Shown here one piece after another: positions 9,955 through 20,445 of a stretch of DNA of 64,000 nucleotides. Positions within the stretch are counted from its first letter, which is position 1. Each line of letters begins with the position of its first letter. The stretch spans positions 62,001-126,000 of the forward strand of contig JACEFZ010021378.1 in the NCBI GenBank assembly GCA_014155875.1, written 5' to 3'. Both the position numbers and the translations under genes were made by a program. Source of the stretch: Cepaea nemoralis. Taxonomy: Eukaryota; Mollusca; Gastropoda; Stylommatophora; Helicidae. Under the pieces are notes generated by a model that was given only the letters and a program-made list of their open reading frames with translations, ran no database searches and had not been told where the DNA came from.

Positions 9955-11646
9955 TCATAAAGTGCCGTGCCGGCTGGCGTAGGCGTTCATGGCTCTCCAT
10001 AGATCTCGGTCTTTGGTTTTCTGGATCAACTCTGGTGCTGATATTCCTCCATGCCACCGTCTCAATCCATCCAGCATCACTTCTCTTGGTCTACCTCTGC
10101 CTCTCTTCCCCTCGATCTTTCCAGTTGTTACGATGTTCTCCAATGCCTCTATTCTCATCACGTGACCGAAGAAAGATGTTTGTCTCTGTCTTATTGTTGT
10201 ATATAATGTTCTAGTTTCATTAGCCTGTTTCAGGCAGTCGTCGTTAGTTACTCTGGCAGTCCAAGGAATTCGCAACATTCGTCTTAGGAACCACGTCTCT
10301 GTTGCTTCTAATTTCTTCTTAATTTGTTCATTTACGTTCCAAGATTCACTGCCATACAGCAAAACTGGTTCTACATAGCATTTCAGCACTCTCTTTCTTA
10401 CATTCAGTGATAGTGACTTATTGCATAAGATACTCTTCATTTTCTGAAAAGCGGCTTTTGCCTGCCCTATTCTACTCCTAATCTCTGTTGTACATATTCC
10501 ATCTGATGTTATAAATGCCCCTAGGTATCTAAAATTATCAACTTGGTTAAGGATTTTCCCTTCTATTTCTATGTCACATTTTGGTGTCACCATTTTCTTT
10601 GATATTACCATTGTTACTGTTTTCTTGATATTCAAGGAGAGTCCTTTCCTTGCACTCTCTGTTACTACAACGTCTAATAATTGTTGTAGGTCTGTTGAAT
10701 TATCCGCCACCAATACTGTGTCATCTGCATAGCGTATATTATTTATATTATAACCTCCAACTAGTATTCCTGGCATCTCTTTGATCTCTCTCATTATTAC
10801 TTCGCTATACAGGTAGAAAAGATCTGGTGACAAGACACACCCTTGTCGTACTCCTAGCTTTATCTGTTCGTAACTACCCTCTTTATTTCCCATTTTAATT
10901 GCTGCTACTTGGTTCCAGTAAACATTCTTTATTATTCTTAAATCTTTTCCATCAATGTTGATATCTTCCAACATTTTAATCAGTTCATCATGTTTTACTT
11001 TATCAAATGCCTTAGTATAATCTATGAAGCACAAATATATGTCTCTCTGTTTCTCTATTGACCTTTCTATTAGTGTCCGTAATGTATAAATTGCATTGTT
11101 TGTGCCCTTTCCTTCCACAAATCCATACTGTTCTTCACTAATTTCCATTTTTATTTTCTTTTTGATTCTTCTCATTATGATTCTGAGTAGAAGCTTAGTG
11201 ATATGGTTTATAAGGTTAATTGTACGAAAATCTTCACAATCAATTGCTCCTGGTCTTTTTGGTATAGCTATAAATAAAGATTTCAGCATATCACTGGGTA
11301 AATATCCACTGCTGTAAATATCATTCAACATTTTGGTTAATATATCTACTCCAAATTCTCCCAATACTTCTAATTCTTCTATTGTGATTTCATCTGGCCC
11401 AGCTGTTTTTCCTTTCTTCATACGTTTCATAGCGTCAGCGACTTCTTCTTTCAGAATAGGTGGACCTTCTAAGTTACTATCTTCTGTTAATTCTCCCCTT
11501 TCTCCTTCATATAATTCTCTTATATACACATTCCACCTCTTCATTATAGCATCTTCCTCTAATATTATCTTTCCTGTTTTTGATTTCAAACACCCTGTAT
11601 TTATTCTTATTTTTCTTCCTGTAAGCTCACTGATTTGTCTGTGCAT
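9955..11646 (-). CDS. LINE-B reverse transcriptase, 563-codon open frame
   Basis: A long intact frame covering the whole RT and the C-terminal region. Motifs: GKTAGPDEIT near residue 80, RTINLINHITK near 141, QYGFVEGKGT at 173-182, FIDYTKAFD (motif A) at 207-215, GVRQGCVLSP at 265-274, and YADD (catalytic Asp pair) at 306-309. Further on are KYLGA-type thumb residues (FRYLGAFITSDG), LLYGSESW, FFGHVMRIE and a basic GKRGRGRPRE stretch, ending YASRHGTL. The start Met at 11646 is not the real one: the frame continues upstream into the endonuclease across a one-base slip in a run of eight A. It would copy LINE-B RNA at the nicked target. Confidence 0.9.
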   Translation of the reverse strand: MHRQISELTGRKIRINTGCLKSKTGKIILEEDAIMKRWNVYIRELYEGERGELTEDSNLEGPPILKEEVADAMKRMKKGKTAGPDEITIEELEVLGEFGVDILTKMLNDIYSSGYLPSDMLKSLFIAIPKRPGAIDCEDFRTINLINHITKLLLRIIMRRIKKKIKMEISEEQYGFVEGKGTNNAIYTLRTLIERSIEKQRDIYLCFIDYTKAFDKVKHDELIKMLEDINIDGKDLRIIKNVYWNQVAAIKMGNKEGSYEQIKLGVRQGCVLSPDLFYLYSEVIMREIKEMPGILVGGYNINNIRYADDTVLVADNSTDLQQLLDVVVTESARKGLSLNIKKTVTMVISKKMVTPKCDIEIEGKILNQVDNFRYLGAFITSDGICTTEIRSRIGQAKAAFQKMKSILCNKSLSLNVRKRVLKCYVEPVLLYGSESWNVNEQIKKKLEATETWFLRRMLRIPWTARVTNDDCLKQANETRTLYTTIRQRQTSFFGHVMRIEALENIVTTGKIEGKRGRGRPREVMLDGLRRWHGGISAPELIQKTKDRDLWRAMNAYASRHGTL

Positions 11647-11674
11647 ATTTTTTGTATCTTTAATGGAATTTAAT

Positions 11675-12067
11675 TCAATTTTTTTTGCATTGCTCGTTTA
11701 ACCAACTTTCTTTAGCCTTCCCACATTTATCTTTTATTTCTTTATGTATCTTAGCGTATTCTTGTTTGTCATTTTTACTCTGTTTTCTTTTGTCCATCAG
11801 TTTTAAGATATCTTCATTCATGCATTTTTTCTTAGCTATTTTGCCTCTCTCCGGTAATACTTCTTTGCTAGTTTGATGAATGGAGTCCCTTAACATTTCC
11901 CATTGTTCATCTATACTCTGTATTTTAGTTATTGCATTGTACCTATTTTTCACAGTCACTCTGTATTGTTCTTGCATTTCTTTATCTATTTTCAGAACCT
12001 CTTTATTAAGTCTCATGTTCTTAACCATTTTTTCCCTCTCTTTAATCTTACTTTTATTTGTCCACAT
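11675..12067 (-). pseudogene. LINE-B linker between endonuclease and RT
   Basis: A 130-codon charged, probably helical segment (many K, E, R; WLNEQC near the end) that connects the two enzymatic domains in this LINE family. It is separated from the RT frame by the 8-A homopolymer slip near 11680 and from the endonuclease frame by another shift near 12030, close to an A/G-rich run. Confidence 0.7.
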
Positions 12068-12516
12068 AGTGGTACATGATCACTATTACAGTCAGCACCA
12101 GGCATTGTCTTTACATTAATTAAAGCATTTCTAAATCTTTTATTAATTAGTATGTAGTCAATTTGGTTGCGTATTTTCTTATCAGGGCTTATCCATGTGT
12201 ACAGTCGTCTTTTATGGTGTTTAAACCATGTGTTTCCAATTATCATCTCATTGATATTTGCCCATTCTATTAGCTTTTCCCCTCTTTCATTTCTTGTACC
12301 TAAACCATAATTCCCCACTACATCCTCCATTTTTCCCTTTCCTACTTTTGCATTAAAATCACCAAGTATTATTTTTATTTCTTGTGATCCAATTTGAGCC
12401 ATCGCCATTTCTATTTCGTCGTAAAAGTGTTGTATTTCTTCATCACTACTGCTTGCTGTTGGTGCATATACTTGTATAATATTTATGTCTATTGGGTTGC
12501 CTTTGATTTTTACCAT
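12013..12516 (-). pseudogene. LINE-B endonuclease, C-terminal part
   Basis: Motifs: IIQVYAPTASSSDEE, IILGDFNAKVG (catalytic Asp/Asn), YTWISPDKK, NQIDYILINKR, and DCNSDHVPL with the S-D-H catalytic end intact. Together with the upstream piece it makes a full APE-type endonuclease. The start Met is internal; the frame joins the upstream piece by a one-base correction near 12560. Confidence 0.85.
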
Positions 12517-12547
12517 AATAACTCTATCTGAAATACACCAGTATCCA

Positions 12548-12922
12548 TTAATTGACTTGGCTGTTCTTTTCGTCTAGTATTATTCCTACACCTTTTTCAT
12601 GTGTATCCCCTCCAGAATAAATTATTGTGTGATTGCCAGCTATAATTTTGCCCGATCCCTTCCATCTCATCTCACTAACGCCTAGTATATTCATTTTCAT
12701 GCTATCCATCTCTCTTAGAACATTGGTCAACTTTCCTAGCTCATTTAATGTCCTAACATTCCATGTTCCTACTCTAAATTTATTTATTTTAGTTATGATT
12801 TTGCCATCAGTAGCTGGATGACGGTCTGGTGTCACCTGTGGCTCATGACTGTCCCTACCGGACGAGGATGCCCTAAGACAGCCATTAACGTCCTTCACTA
12901 ACTTTGATATATGTTTTGCCAT
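12548..12922 (-). pseudogene. LINE-B endonuclease, N-terminal part
   Basis: Contains FRVGTWNVRTLNELGKL and MNILGVSEMRWKGSG, the first two APE motifs (Asn and Glu of the active site), then YSGGDTHEKGVGIILDEK where the frame is lost. The Met at 12922 is a plausible true start, since about 290 bp of non-coding leader precede it. Confidence 0.8.
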
Positions 12923-13222
12923 GAAGTCTTGGGAAAATAATGTGGTGGTTTACCCTTGCCTTCCACATCCACATGGTGGTCTTTTACCTCTGCCTTTGAC
13001 AGCCATTTCCGACTGTAAGGACAAGTGAGTGCCCTGCCCTGCTCAGGTGCAGAGTTGTCCACTTATTCCGGTGGATACTCGGTCCCCAGAGCTGTGTTAG
13101 CCACACCGTAGTGTGTTTCCATCCTCTACCGCGGGGAGGTGCAGTTGGGATTTTCCCTTCATAAAGTTATAGTCTCTGACCAAAACTCTCCAGTACTTTT
13201 AGAGGACTTTTAGAGCTTTCTA

Positions 13223-15385
13223 TACTAAATTAAAAAGATTACACCCAACATATAACAGAGAAAAACTACAAGAAATTACAGTCAAAGAGAAATTTACAGA
13301 TGAAATAAAATATAAACTTGAAACTCTGCAAAACCCTTTGGATGAAAGCGTTGACCAAACTTGGTTGAACATCAAGAATACAATTCAATCTACCGCAGAA
13401 GAATGTCTCGGTGTGTTAACCACGCATAGAAAGAACAGATGGTTCAATCAAAAATGTGATGAAGCAGTCATTAGGAAAAAGAATGCCAGACATGTATGGT
13501 TAAATGACATCAACAACATCCAAAAGGAAGAGCATTATAGAAATGAATGTAAAGAGGCTACAAAAATAGTCCGACAGCAGAAGCGTGAATATATGAGTAA
13601 TGTAATCAAAGATATGAAAACTAATCACCAGAAAAATGAATCCAGAAAACTTTTTAAAGAACTGAAGTCAATGAAACGAGGGCACCAACAAAACACATAA
13701 GGTTTAAAAGACAAAAATGGGAATATGATAAATACCAATGAGGAAATGTGCAACACATGGAAAGAATATTTTGTTGAATTACTAAATTGTGAAGCTCCAA
13801 GTAACATTTTCCCACAGGAAGAGGTTCTAACATGCGCACCACAAACTGAAGAACCTACATTTGAAGAAATCTATATGTAATTACACTACTTAAAAACAAT
13901 AAGGCAACTGGGACTGATGGAATTGCTGCTGAATTTATAAAGGCAGGTGGCCATGCATTACATCTAAAGCTATACGAACTAATAATAAAAATCTGGAGGA
14001 CAGAAGAATTACCCCATGACTGGAAAGAGTCATTACTGATACCTATCTTTAAGAAAGGAGACAAGTTCCAATGTGGAAATTATAGAGGAATATCACTACT
14101 GTCCACAAGCTATAAGATATTATCTGCAGTATTATTAAATAGACTAAAACCATATTCAGAAGACATATTAGGTGACTACCAGGCGGGTTTTAGACAAAAC
14201 AGATCAACAATAGATCAGATATTTATCTTACGACAAATAGCCGAGAAAAATTGGGAATATAAAAGAGATCTCCATAACATTTTTGTGGATTTTAAAAAGG
14301 CTTATGATAGTGTCCATAGGAATAGTCTATGGAATGCTATGCAGGAATTTGGAATACCAAGGAAGTTAATCAATATGACCAGACTATGTATGGAAGATAC
14401 TTATAATATAGTAACATATAAAGGCAGGAAATCAGACCCCTTCCAAATAACATCTGGCTTGAAACAGGGCGATGCACTATCGCCGCTACTCTTCAATCTG
14501 GCTCTAGAGAAAGTTGTAAGGAAGATAAAGGAGGAATGTGATATTGGAGGAACATCCAAGCTGCTTGGTTATGCAGATGATATAGATATTATAGGGCAAA
14601 GTGAACAAAAGACATTATAAATATTGACTCACTTAAAGGAAAATGCCCAACTGATGGGGCTGGTTATCAACCAAGATAAGACAGAATATATGGTTATTTC
14701 AAGAGACGGAATGGCTAAAAACTCTGGCCACATACAAATAGACAATAATATGATAATATGACCATTAAAATAACGGAAACATACAAATACCTGGGTGCAA
14801 TCTTCAACTGCTCCAACATCATAAGGGAAGAAATACAAACTAGAATTAATTCTGGAAATAAGATATACTATGCCCTACAACATCTACTAAAATCAAAGGC
14901 GCTATCTCGTAACACCAAAATCACAATATACAAAACACTGATCAGACCAGTTGTGCTGTATGGCTCTGAAACCTGGAGTACAACGAAAGGAGACGAAGCC
15001 TTGTTACAAACCTTTGAGAACAAAATTTAAGACGCATCTTTGGACCCATTAGGGATACACAAAGTGGAGAGAGGAAAATAAGAAGTAACAAAGACATTTA
15101 TGATCTGTTTAAGTCCCCGCTAATCACTGGTATCATGATGGCTAATAGACTACAATGGCTGGGGCATATAGAAACACTGGAAGATAATAGGGAAACAACA
15201 CTCGCTTACACTCAGGAAATAAATGACCGTAGACCCCGAGGTAGACCAAGAAGGCGGTGGAGAGATAATACATATACAGATCTACAAGCGCTTGGAATCA
15301 ACGACTGGCAAGAGAAGGTCCACCAGAGAGACGAATGGAGAAGGATTGTATCTGCAGCAAAGAACCTCAATGGCTCGGAACGCTG
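13223..15385 (+). pseudogene. LINE-A linker and reverse transcriptase (disrupted)
   Basis: Continues LINE-A after the LINE-B insertion. The linker (13338-13700) is basic and helical. RT motifs then follow: NKATGTDGIAAEF near 13898, GNYRGISLLS near 14077, QAGFRQNRSTIDQIF near 14180, FVDFKKAYDS (motif A) at about 14282, GLKQGDALSPLLF near 14458, GYADDIDII (motif C) near 14567, YKYLGAIF near 14785, LYGSETWS near 14956, LQWLGH near 15150, and a basic RPRGRPRRRW segment. Stops at 13698 and 14618 and frame changes near 13875, 14755 and 15027 inactivate it. Confidence 0.85.
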
Positions 15386-15815
15386 AAGAAGAAGAAGAAG
15401 TGATTGCATTATGCCTGTTTACAGCAGAGCTACGTTCTTGCGCCGTTAGGCCGACACATCCGACTTCTGCGGGCATTTGTTCACCGGGTTAACCTTCCCG
15501 GGGGCTCGCATGTTCTAAATGTCTAATAATATTTTTACTGTCAGGGGGGTCAGGAGACATTTCCACTTCACTTGCAGCACATGTCTATAAATAGGCTGAT
15601 ATAGAACTACAGTATCATCAATCTGTATGGCAGCTTGTTGTTGTAGATATATGTTTGTGTTTTACAAGTCTAAGGTCTGTCCCATCAATGTGTATATCTG
15701 TAAGTATCTTTATCAAGTCGACCTGCCTTACTTTATCGAAGGCCTGTGTGTAGTCAATGAAGTAAAGATGTAGGTCGTTGTTTACTTCTATCGAAAGGTC
15801 ACATTAACGTTATCG

Positions 15816-17155
15816 GGAATTGCACATCAGTCTCTGTATCCTTGCTATCGCAAGTCAATACAACACACCGACATACGTCTTCTCAACGTAAATACATAGA
15901 ATAACATTATACATTGTCAAGAGAAGTGTGGAATAGTATAGTTGTTCGACATACACAAATACACGAGACTGACATAATTGACAAAAGACCACGGAATACA
16001 TATATATTCATCAGAGACTAATACCTGCACTCACTCAATGAGTTAATAAGATTCTAGTTAAAAGTATAACAACGTACATTTAATTTCTATCTTGAGAAAG
16101 CAAGATAATGTTTGTAGAATAAGTATGACAATGGAGAAGACACACACACACAGTGTTACTATTGAGAGACTAGTAGACATCGATGAGTTAGTAATGTGTA
16201 AAAACAAATTGTCAACAACCTGATTTCATACAATCATGCGGACCCTTTCATTCACCCCTCGTAACTACAAACGCATAGTTGGGTAAATGGACTATCACAA
16301 TTCATGTTTAATTATATTTTACAAAGCTCGCTCTCTGAGCATATACAGTTAACATTCATTACTCAATGGCAATCTATTATCAGTGATTAAGTGTAACTAT
16401 GCCCTCTCTAAACTATACACCGCAAGGGAAAACACAGATGTCCTGTCACACCTACTGTCAGTCTCCGTATGACTCAATTCACATGTTGAGTCCAGTTTCT
16501 TGTCCCCTTTTCTCGTGCTGTTAGTTGTGCGGCGTGCTGTCACACTTGCCACGTCGTCCAGTTGTCCAGTCCTCGTAGCCTACAGCTATACTAGAGTTCA
16601 GTCTGTTTACGGGTAATCCCCGTGCTTACGTACTCTGTCCTATTACGGGAGTGAAACCCGTTACGTCCTAGTTATGTCCTAGCTATGACACATGCGTGTC
16701 CTGTCTAGGTCTGGTCCTAACACTGGTTTGGAGTTCTCTCTCCTTCTTCTGTCTTTCTCTATGTATGTTCTTGTATAGAGTCCCTATTATGTCCTGTCTT
16801 TGTCCTTTACTTTCCTCTGTCCTTGTCCTACTTGTATCTATGTCCTCTTACTTCTATCTCTGTCTATTCTACTACTATCTCTGTCTCTCCCAGCACCTTG
16901 ACACAAATAAAATATCATCTCAGTGGATGTAATACAGGATGAATATTCGATGTGGAAGTTTGAAAATACGTAATTCTGAATGCAAACTAGTTTTGGATTC
17001 CCACAGTCGGGGATCCTTTGAGTTTGTTGACATGCACAGCACAGTTACGACATTTTGGTAGAGTCTCGTTGACAATTAATCTCGCTCAAAGCACACAATT
17101 ACAAGCGAAGTGTTAATGATCGTGTTTCACTCATAAATCATGTGCATTGCCGATT
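15816..17155. other. Gene-free spacer; pyrimidine-rich tract 16490-16890
   Basis: No coding motif or known repeat end. The part from 16490 to 16890 is rich in GTCCT and TCTGTC on the plus strand and gives a hydrophobic 78-codon frame that reflects the pyrimidine bias. GTTACGTCCTAGTTATGTCCTAG near 16661 is a small local duplication. Confidence 0.5.
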
Positions 17156-17159
17156 CTCC

Positions 17160-17560
17160 AATTTATTTCTTCTCATAAAGTGACCGAAAAAGTGTGACTG
17201 TATACGTCCAATGTATCTAATCAGTTTTCGATATTCATTTGTTTCTTGCAGGATGTTTTTGTTTTTGTCTACCTTTGATATTCTTTGCATGTTACCTCAT
17301 ATACCACATCTCCACAGCCATCTGATGTTTTTCAGCTTGTCTGCCATTGTCTACACTTCACACACATACAAAAGTACAGGTTCTATGCAGCACCTCAACA
17401 CTATTTTTCTCTTTGCAAATGGCATCTTTGTATTGGTCAGTATGTTTTCCATCTTGCAAACGGCTGCCTTTGCCATGGCGATTTTGTTCTAATCTCTTCC
17501 AGACTGTTGCGAGATAGTTGTACAGATTCACGTGTGTAAGAATATTTCCATTTGCTAGTG
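17160..17560 (-). pseudogene. LINE-C RT C-terminal fragment
   Basis: The minus strand matches other LINE-C copies over the region from the YLGT/ARI segment to the GHV motif (for example the reverse of CAGCCATCTGATGTTTTTCAG, and CTTTTTCTC-type codons for EKR). It contains many small indels. It directly abuts the 3' end of another LINE at 17561. Confidence 0.6.
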
Positions 17561-17655
17561 TACTGCCAGCTTCCTGACCTAGAGGAAGGGCCGAATGTAA
17601 GACGGGCCTGCGCGCCCAATTTGTGACCCTAATAAAGTTGATTTGATTTGATTTA
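17561..17655 (+). mobile_element. LINE-T 3' end with TTGAT tail
   Basis: CTAATAAAGTTGATTTGATT ends a ~95-bp GC-richer segment (CGGGCCTGCGCGCCCAATTT). A polyadenylation-like AATAAA followed by a short TTGAT repeat is typical of a 5'-truncated LINE end. No coding part remains, so the clade is not assigned. Confidence 0.5.
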
Positions 17656-17659
17656 GAGG

Positions 17660-17760
17660 TTAGCGAATGTTCTCCGTAATCTCGTATACTCTCGTAGGTA
17701 ACGTGACGACGGTGAGAATCAGCAGTGGTTCGAATCGCGTCGGTAACTTACGGGGTATGT
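17660..17760 (+). repeat. Possible tRNA-like SINE head
   Basis: TTAGCGAATGTTC resembles an A box and GTGGTTCGAATCGCG (17725-17739) contains a near-perfect B box. The spacing of about 60 bp is longer than in most tRNAs and no cloverleaf was worked out. It may be an orphan SINE head. Confidence 0.3.
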
Positions 17761-17937
17761 GATTATTTTATTTATAGGTATTTTATTCTGAAGGTCTTTT
17801 CAAGGTCACCCAGAGATGGCAGAAATGCATAAATTCAAGTGGTGGCTACACTGAGAAGGAATAAACACTGTGCCAAGTGTCAATTTTCTCCCCCTCCTCT
17901 TTCATGGTCATGCTAAAGACTTCTGAGAAGCCCCCTG

Positions 17938-17978
17938 TATGTAACCCTAACCCTAACATGTAACCCTATCCCTAATAA
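17938..17978. repeat. Short telomere-like (TAACCC)n tract
   Basis: GTAACCCTAACCCTAAC is followed by ATGTAACCCTATCCCTAAT: about five CCCTAA-type units with two variants. CCCTAA/TTAGGG is the common metazoan telomere repeat. At this size it is an interstitial trace and not a chromosome end. Confidence 0.6.
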
Positions 17979-19508
17979 TTGGTTTTATTAACATTTGATT
18001 TCAATTAATCGATGTTTCCTGCAAGATTTATCTCCCTTTTTCGAAGGTTCCATATTGTGACGGCAGAGCGAACAATTTACTAAGCTCATATAAGGCACCC
18101 CTTGGCGGTTAGGAGCCACACAGGCTGCTCGAAACTGTATTACTCACTATTCAAGGGCTGGGCGAATACTAACATTTGCAGATGGTGTTCTCGCATTCGG
18201 GCATCGGATGGACATAAATCAAACAATTCGGGAGCTGCAAGTGACAATGAACAAAGTGATTGGTGTACGGAGGTGAATGATGCCATTAACGTAGACAATA
18301 TATCTGTCTTGTGGTGTTTTCTGGACAATATGATTGGTAAAGCTGACCTCTTAAGCTGAACAATAAACGGTAGGCATGTGAATAGAGAAAGCAGACTAAA
18401 GTACCAGGGAACCACTATTCATTGAAGCCTGTCCGTTACGGATCATGTTGAAGTGGTGGTTACACAATGTCAGAAGGGGCTTAATGCACTGACTGGTATG
18501 ACAGCAACGGGAATGCGGCAGAACATGCTATTCATACTTTTTCAGAACTTAATCATTTCAGTATTAGATTACGGACTAGAAATGCCCCCTGGCTCAAATT
18601 GTCAGCTAGTTAAAAAAAAAGAGTACATCAGAATGAAGCCATGAGGGTGATTCTGAGATCAAGGGCACCCAAACAGTGTATAAATGACACATCCTGGCGT
18701 TGCCGACCATTGCATACCGACTCAAGGCGTTGCTGGCAAGGTAATACCTCAATATAGCTGGGGACAAAGAACACCTACATGATTCCCTGAATGCAGCTAG
18801 GGCCACATGCTGCTAAGAGGAAGATGGCGGTTATCTCAAGCAGAAGATACTATCAGAGAAGTGTGCACACATGAGAAAATTGACAGAGGCAAGAAGTGGG
18901 TCAGAGTTCCGAATAGAAATTCAGACTTTCTGGGGTTATAATCACATTGGACCTTGAGTGTAGGGAATGGCCAGCAGGAGCTACGAAAGTAGAGATTCAG
19001 CAATTAATTCATGTCTACTCTCGTCCTGACTATGTGATTATCTATACCGATGGCACTGTTTTAAGAGGCAAGGAGTGCCTGGGCATTCATAGCAAAAGCA
19101 AAAGACCAATGGTTAGTGCAAGAGAGCTTGTCAAACAGCACAATCTCAAGTCTGAGAATGAAGGTGAAGGTGGTTACTGCAACTTTCCGCTGGTTGGAGA
19201 ACAAACTGTTTTCGCATCTTATGATTTTAACTGATCCTCAAGCATGCTGACACAGGTGAAGACGGGCATCCATCGTGCAGAATGGCATGCACCGATTCAG
19301 TGGTCGCGGCTGTGAGTATTCGCTGGATCTTTTATCCAGGGCACTCTGATGTGCTTGGAAATTAACAGGCAGCAGATTGGCTGTTGCCGCACCATTATGG
19401 GGTGATTTTATGCATGATAAGATAGATCTGGTGAGGGCCATTAGGGAGCGTGTGAATAGTGCGGAGGCACAGATGGACTATCATGGTCTAGAGAGAATGC
19501 AGCAACAA

Positions 19509-19655
19509 GATGTTGTCAGGGGATCTGGTCGGCAGTCGTCACTCAGAGGTAAAGCAAGATGTTGTCAGGGGATCTGGTCGGCAGTCGTCACTCAGAGGTA
19601 AAGCAAGATGTTGTCAGGGGATCTGGTCGGCAGTCGTCACTCAGAGGTAAAGCAA
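19509..19655. repeat. 49-bp tandem triplication in LINE-R
   Basis: GATGTTGTCAGGGGATCTGG starts at 19509, 19558 and 19607, three 49-bp units that are identical over the parts I compared. Since the host LINE is very degraded but the units are not, the triplication is recent. Confidence 0.9.
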
Positions 19656-19670
19656 GACGGACATTTATCA

Positions 19671-20193
19671 CAGTGGTACCCAACATGTGGGGGAATTTCC
19701 CTCTCTCTTACCCCCAAGGGGAAATTATAGGGTTTCCGGAGGAAGAAAGGGAGGGGGGGGGCGGAATTAAGATTATTTCAAGATTACGTTAATGTAAGAA
19801 CGGATTACTTAACGTTTAATATAAAACAAGCAGATTATTGGTTATACGTATAAAATGTAATATATCAAGTCTAGTAGCCTTTTAATTGTATCCTAAGTGT
19901 CTTATGTATGTCTAAACATATTTGACTAGCACTAGTTTTCCCATCTATACTATACGGCTCTGTACTTCTCGCCCTTCTGAAATTCATTTTATAACGCAAG
20001 TAGACCCATAAATCACGTTTTATGTAGCCGTCTAGACTTGTTCTAGTATGTGTTATTAAATTTAGCTTTCATTTGTACGTATACTATGTAGGGACCGGGG
20101 AGAATAGGGGGGACATACGAGATGGGTAGGGGGAATGACATTGTGAAAATGTGGTGAGGGAGTGCATGGGCCAAAAAAGGTTGAGAACCACTT
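19671..20193. mobile_element. hAT-like non-autonomous element (MITE)
   Basis: The left end CAGTGGTACCCAAC (19671) and the right end GGTTGAGAACCACTT (20179-20193) are imperfect inverted repeats of the CAGTGGTTCTCAACC type common in hAT elements. Flanks ATTTATCA and TTTTACCA could be an 8-bp TSD with two mismatches. There is no transposase. G-rich blocks (GGGAGGGGGGGG) lie near both ends. Inserted in LINE-R. Confidence 0.6.
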
Positions 20194-20445
20194 TTTTACC
20201 AGATTAACGAGTTTTGTTCTGTGCTAACGAAGGCTTTGGCCGCAACGTCCATTGTTTGTTGTAGTTGTGCTTTGGTAAAGCTCTCAACCTGCTTCTCGTT
20301 TTTCATTATTTCATCTATTACCAGATTACAACGGTCACCATGATAATCGGAATTTGTTGCTGGCTGTTTAAGATTTGGACTGAGCGCTTATTGGAATGCC
20401 CCGAATGCAATGATGTCGGTTCTTGACTCAACTCAACTCAACTAG

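Larger units (their letters stand above)
9946..13211 (-). mobile_element. LINE-B, full length (3,266 bp), 11-bp TSD
   Basis: AGAGCTTTCTA flanks it at 9935-9945 and 13212-13222. On the minus strand it has a ~290-bp 5' UTR (12923-13211), an endonuclease-RT ORF and a short ATGATGATGATGA tail at 9946. Length and layout fit an RTE-type LINE. Compared with an ideal frame I see only three one-base shifts, at about 12560, 12030 and 11660, and no nonsense codon in between, so this is the youngest near-complete LINE in the window. Confidence 0.88.
8895..15399 (+). mobile_element. LINE-A, full length, split by LINE-B; 11-bp TSD
   Basis: The TSD GTGATTGCATT is at 8884-8894 and 15400-15410. Without LINE-B the element is about 3,228 bp, a length typical of RTE-type endonuclease-RT LINEs. 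It has a 5' UTR (8895 to about 9060), an endonuclease domain, an RT domain split by LINE-B, and a GAAGAAGAAG tail. The reading frame has at least two nonsense mutations in the endonuclease part and several frameshifts in the RT part, so it is dead and older than LINE-B inside it. Confidence 0.8.
8827..15503 (-). mobile_element. SINE-GAA, 161 bp, split by LINE-A; 13-bp TSD
   Basis: GCTCGCATGTTCT occurs at 8814-8826 and 15504-15516. Between them, after removing LINE-A and one copy of its TSD, 161 bp remain. Read on the minus strand they start CCCCCGGGAAGGTTAACC and end GGATGAACGCAGAAGAAG followed by the GAA tail. No good A/B boxes are visible, so its promoter class is unclear. Its end (AACGC-GAAGAAG) closely resembles that of LINE-A (AACGCTGAAGAAG), suggesting LINE-A-type machinery mobilised it. 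Confidence 0.65.
7845..15815 (-). pseudogene. LINE-C RT relic, outermost host of the nest
   Basis: Pieces of a LINE-C reverse transcriptase on the minus strand occur at 7845-8435, 8686-8813 and 15517-15815 and line up in the correct order once the inserted elements are removed. Seen from the 5' side: FIDYTQAFDKV (RT motif A) near 15750, a MSPD segment near 15555, AADTVLTADNKQDLQ (the YADD region, with Y changed to A) near 8760, and the GHV(M)-type C-terminal segment near 8000. Several stops and frameshifts. It is the oldest layer of the nest. Confidence 0.7.
18100..20445 (+). pseudogene. LINE-R relic: RT C-terminus, RNase H, 3' UTR
   Basis: Degraded plus-strand copy. RT-side residues (GLNALTGMTATGMRQ..LDYGLEM) lie near 18478-18590. 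RNase H follows: VIIYTDGTVLRGK near 19036, and an ADWLLPHHYG segment near 19372 that holds the last catalytic Asp. The 3' UTR near 20376-20430 has GAGCGCTTATTGGAATG, GTGATGTCGG-like bases and an ACTCA tail. It carries a 49-bp triplication (19509-19655) and a hAT-like insert (19671-20193). No frame remains open for long. Confidence 0.65.
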
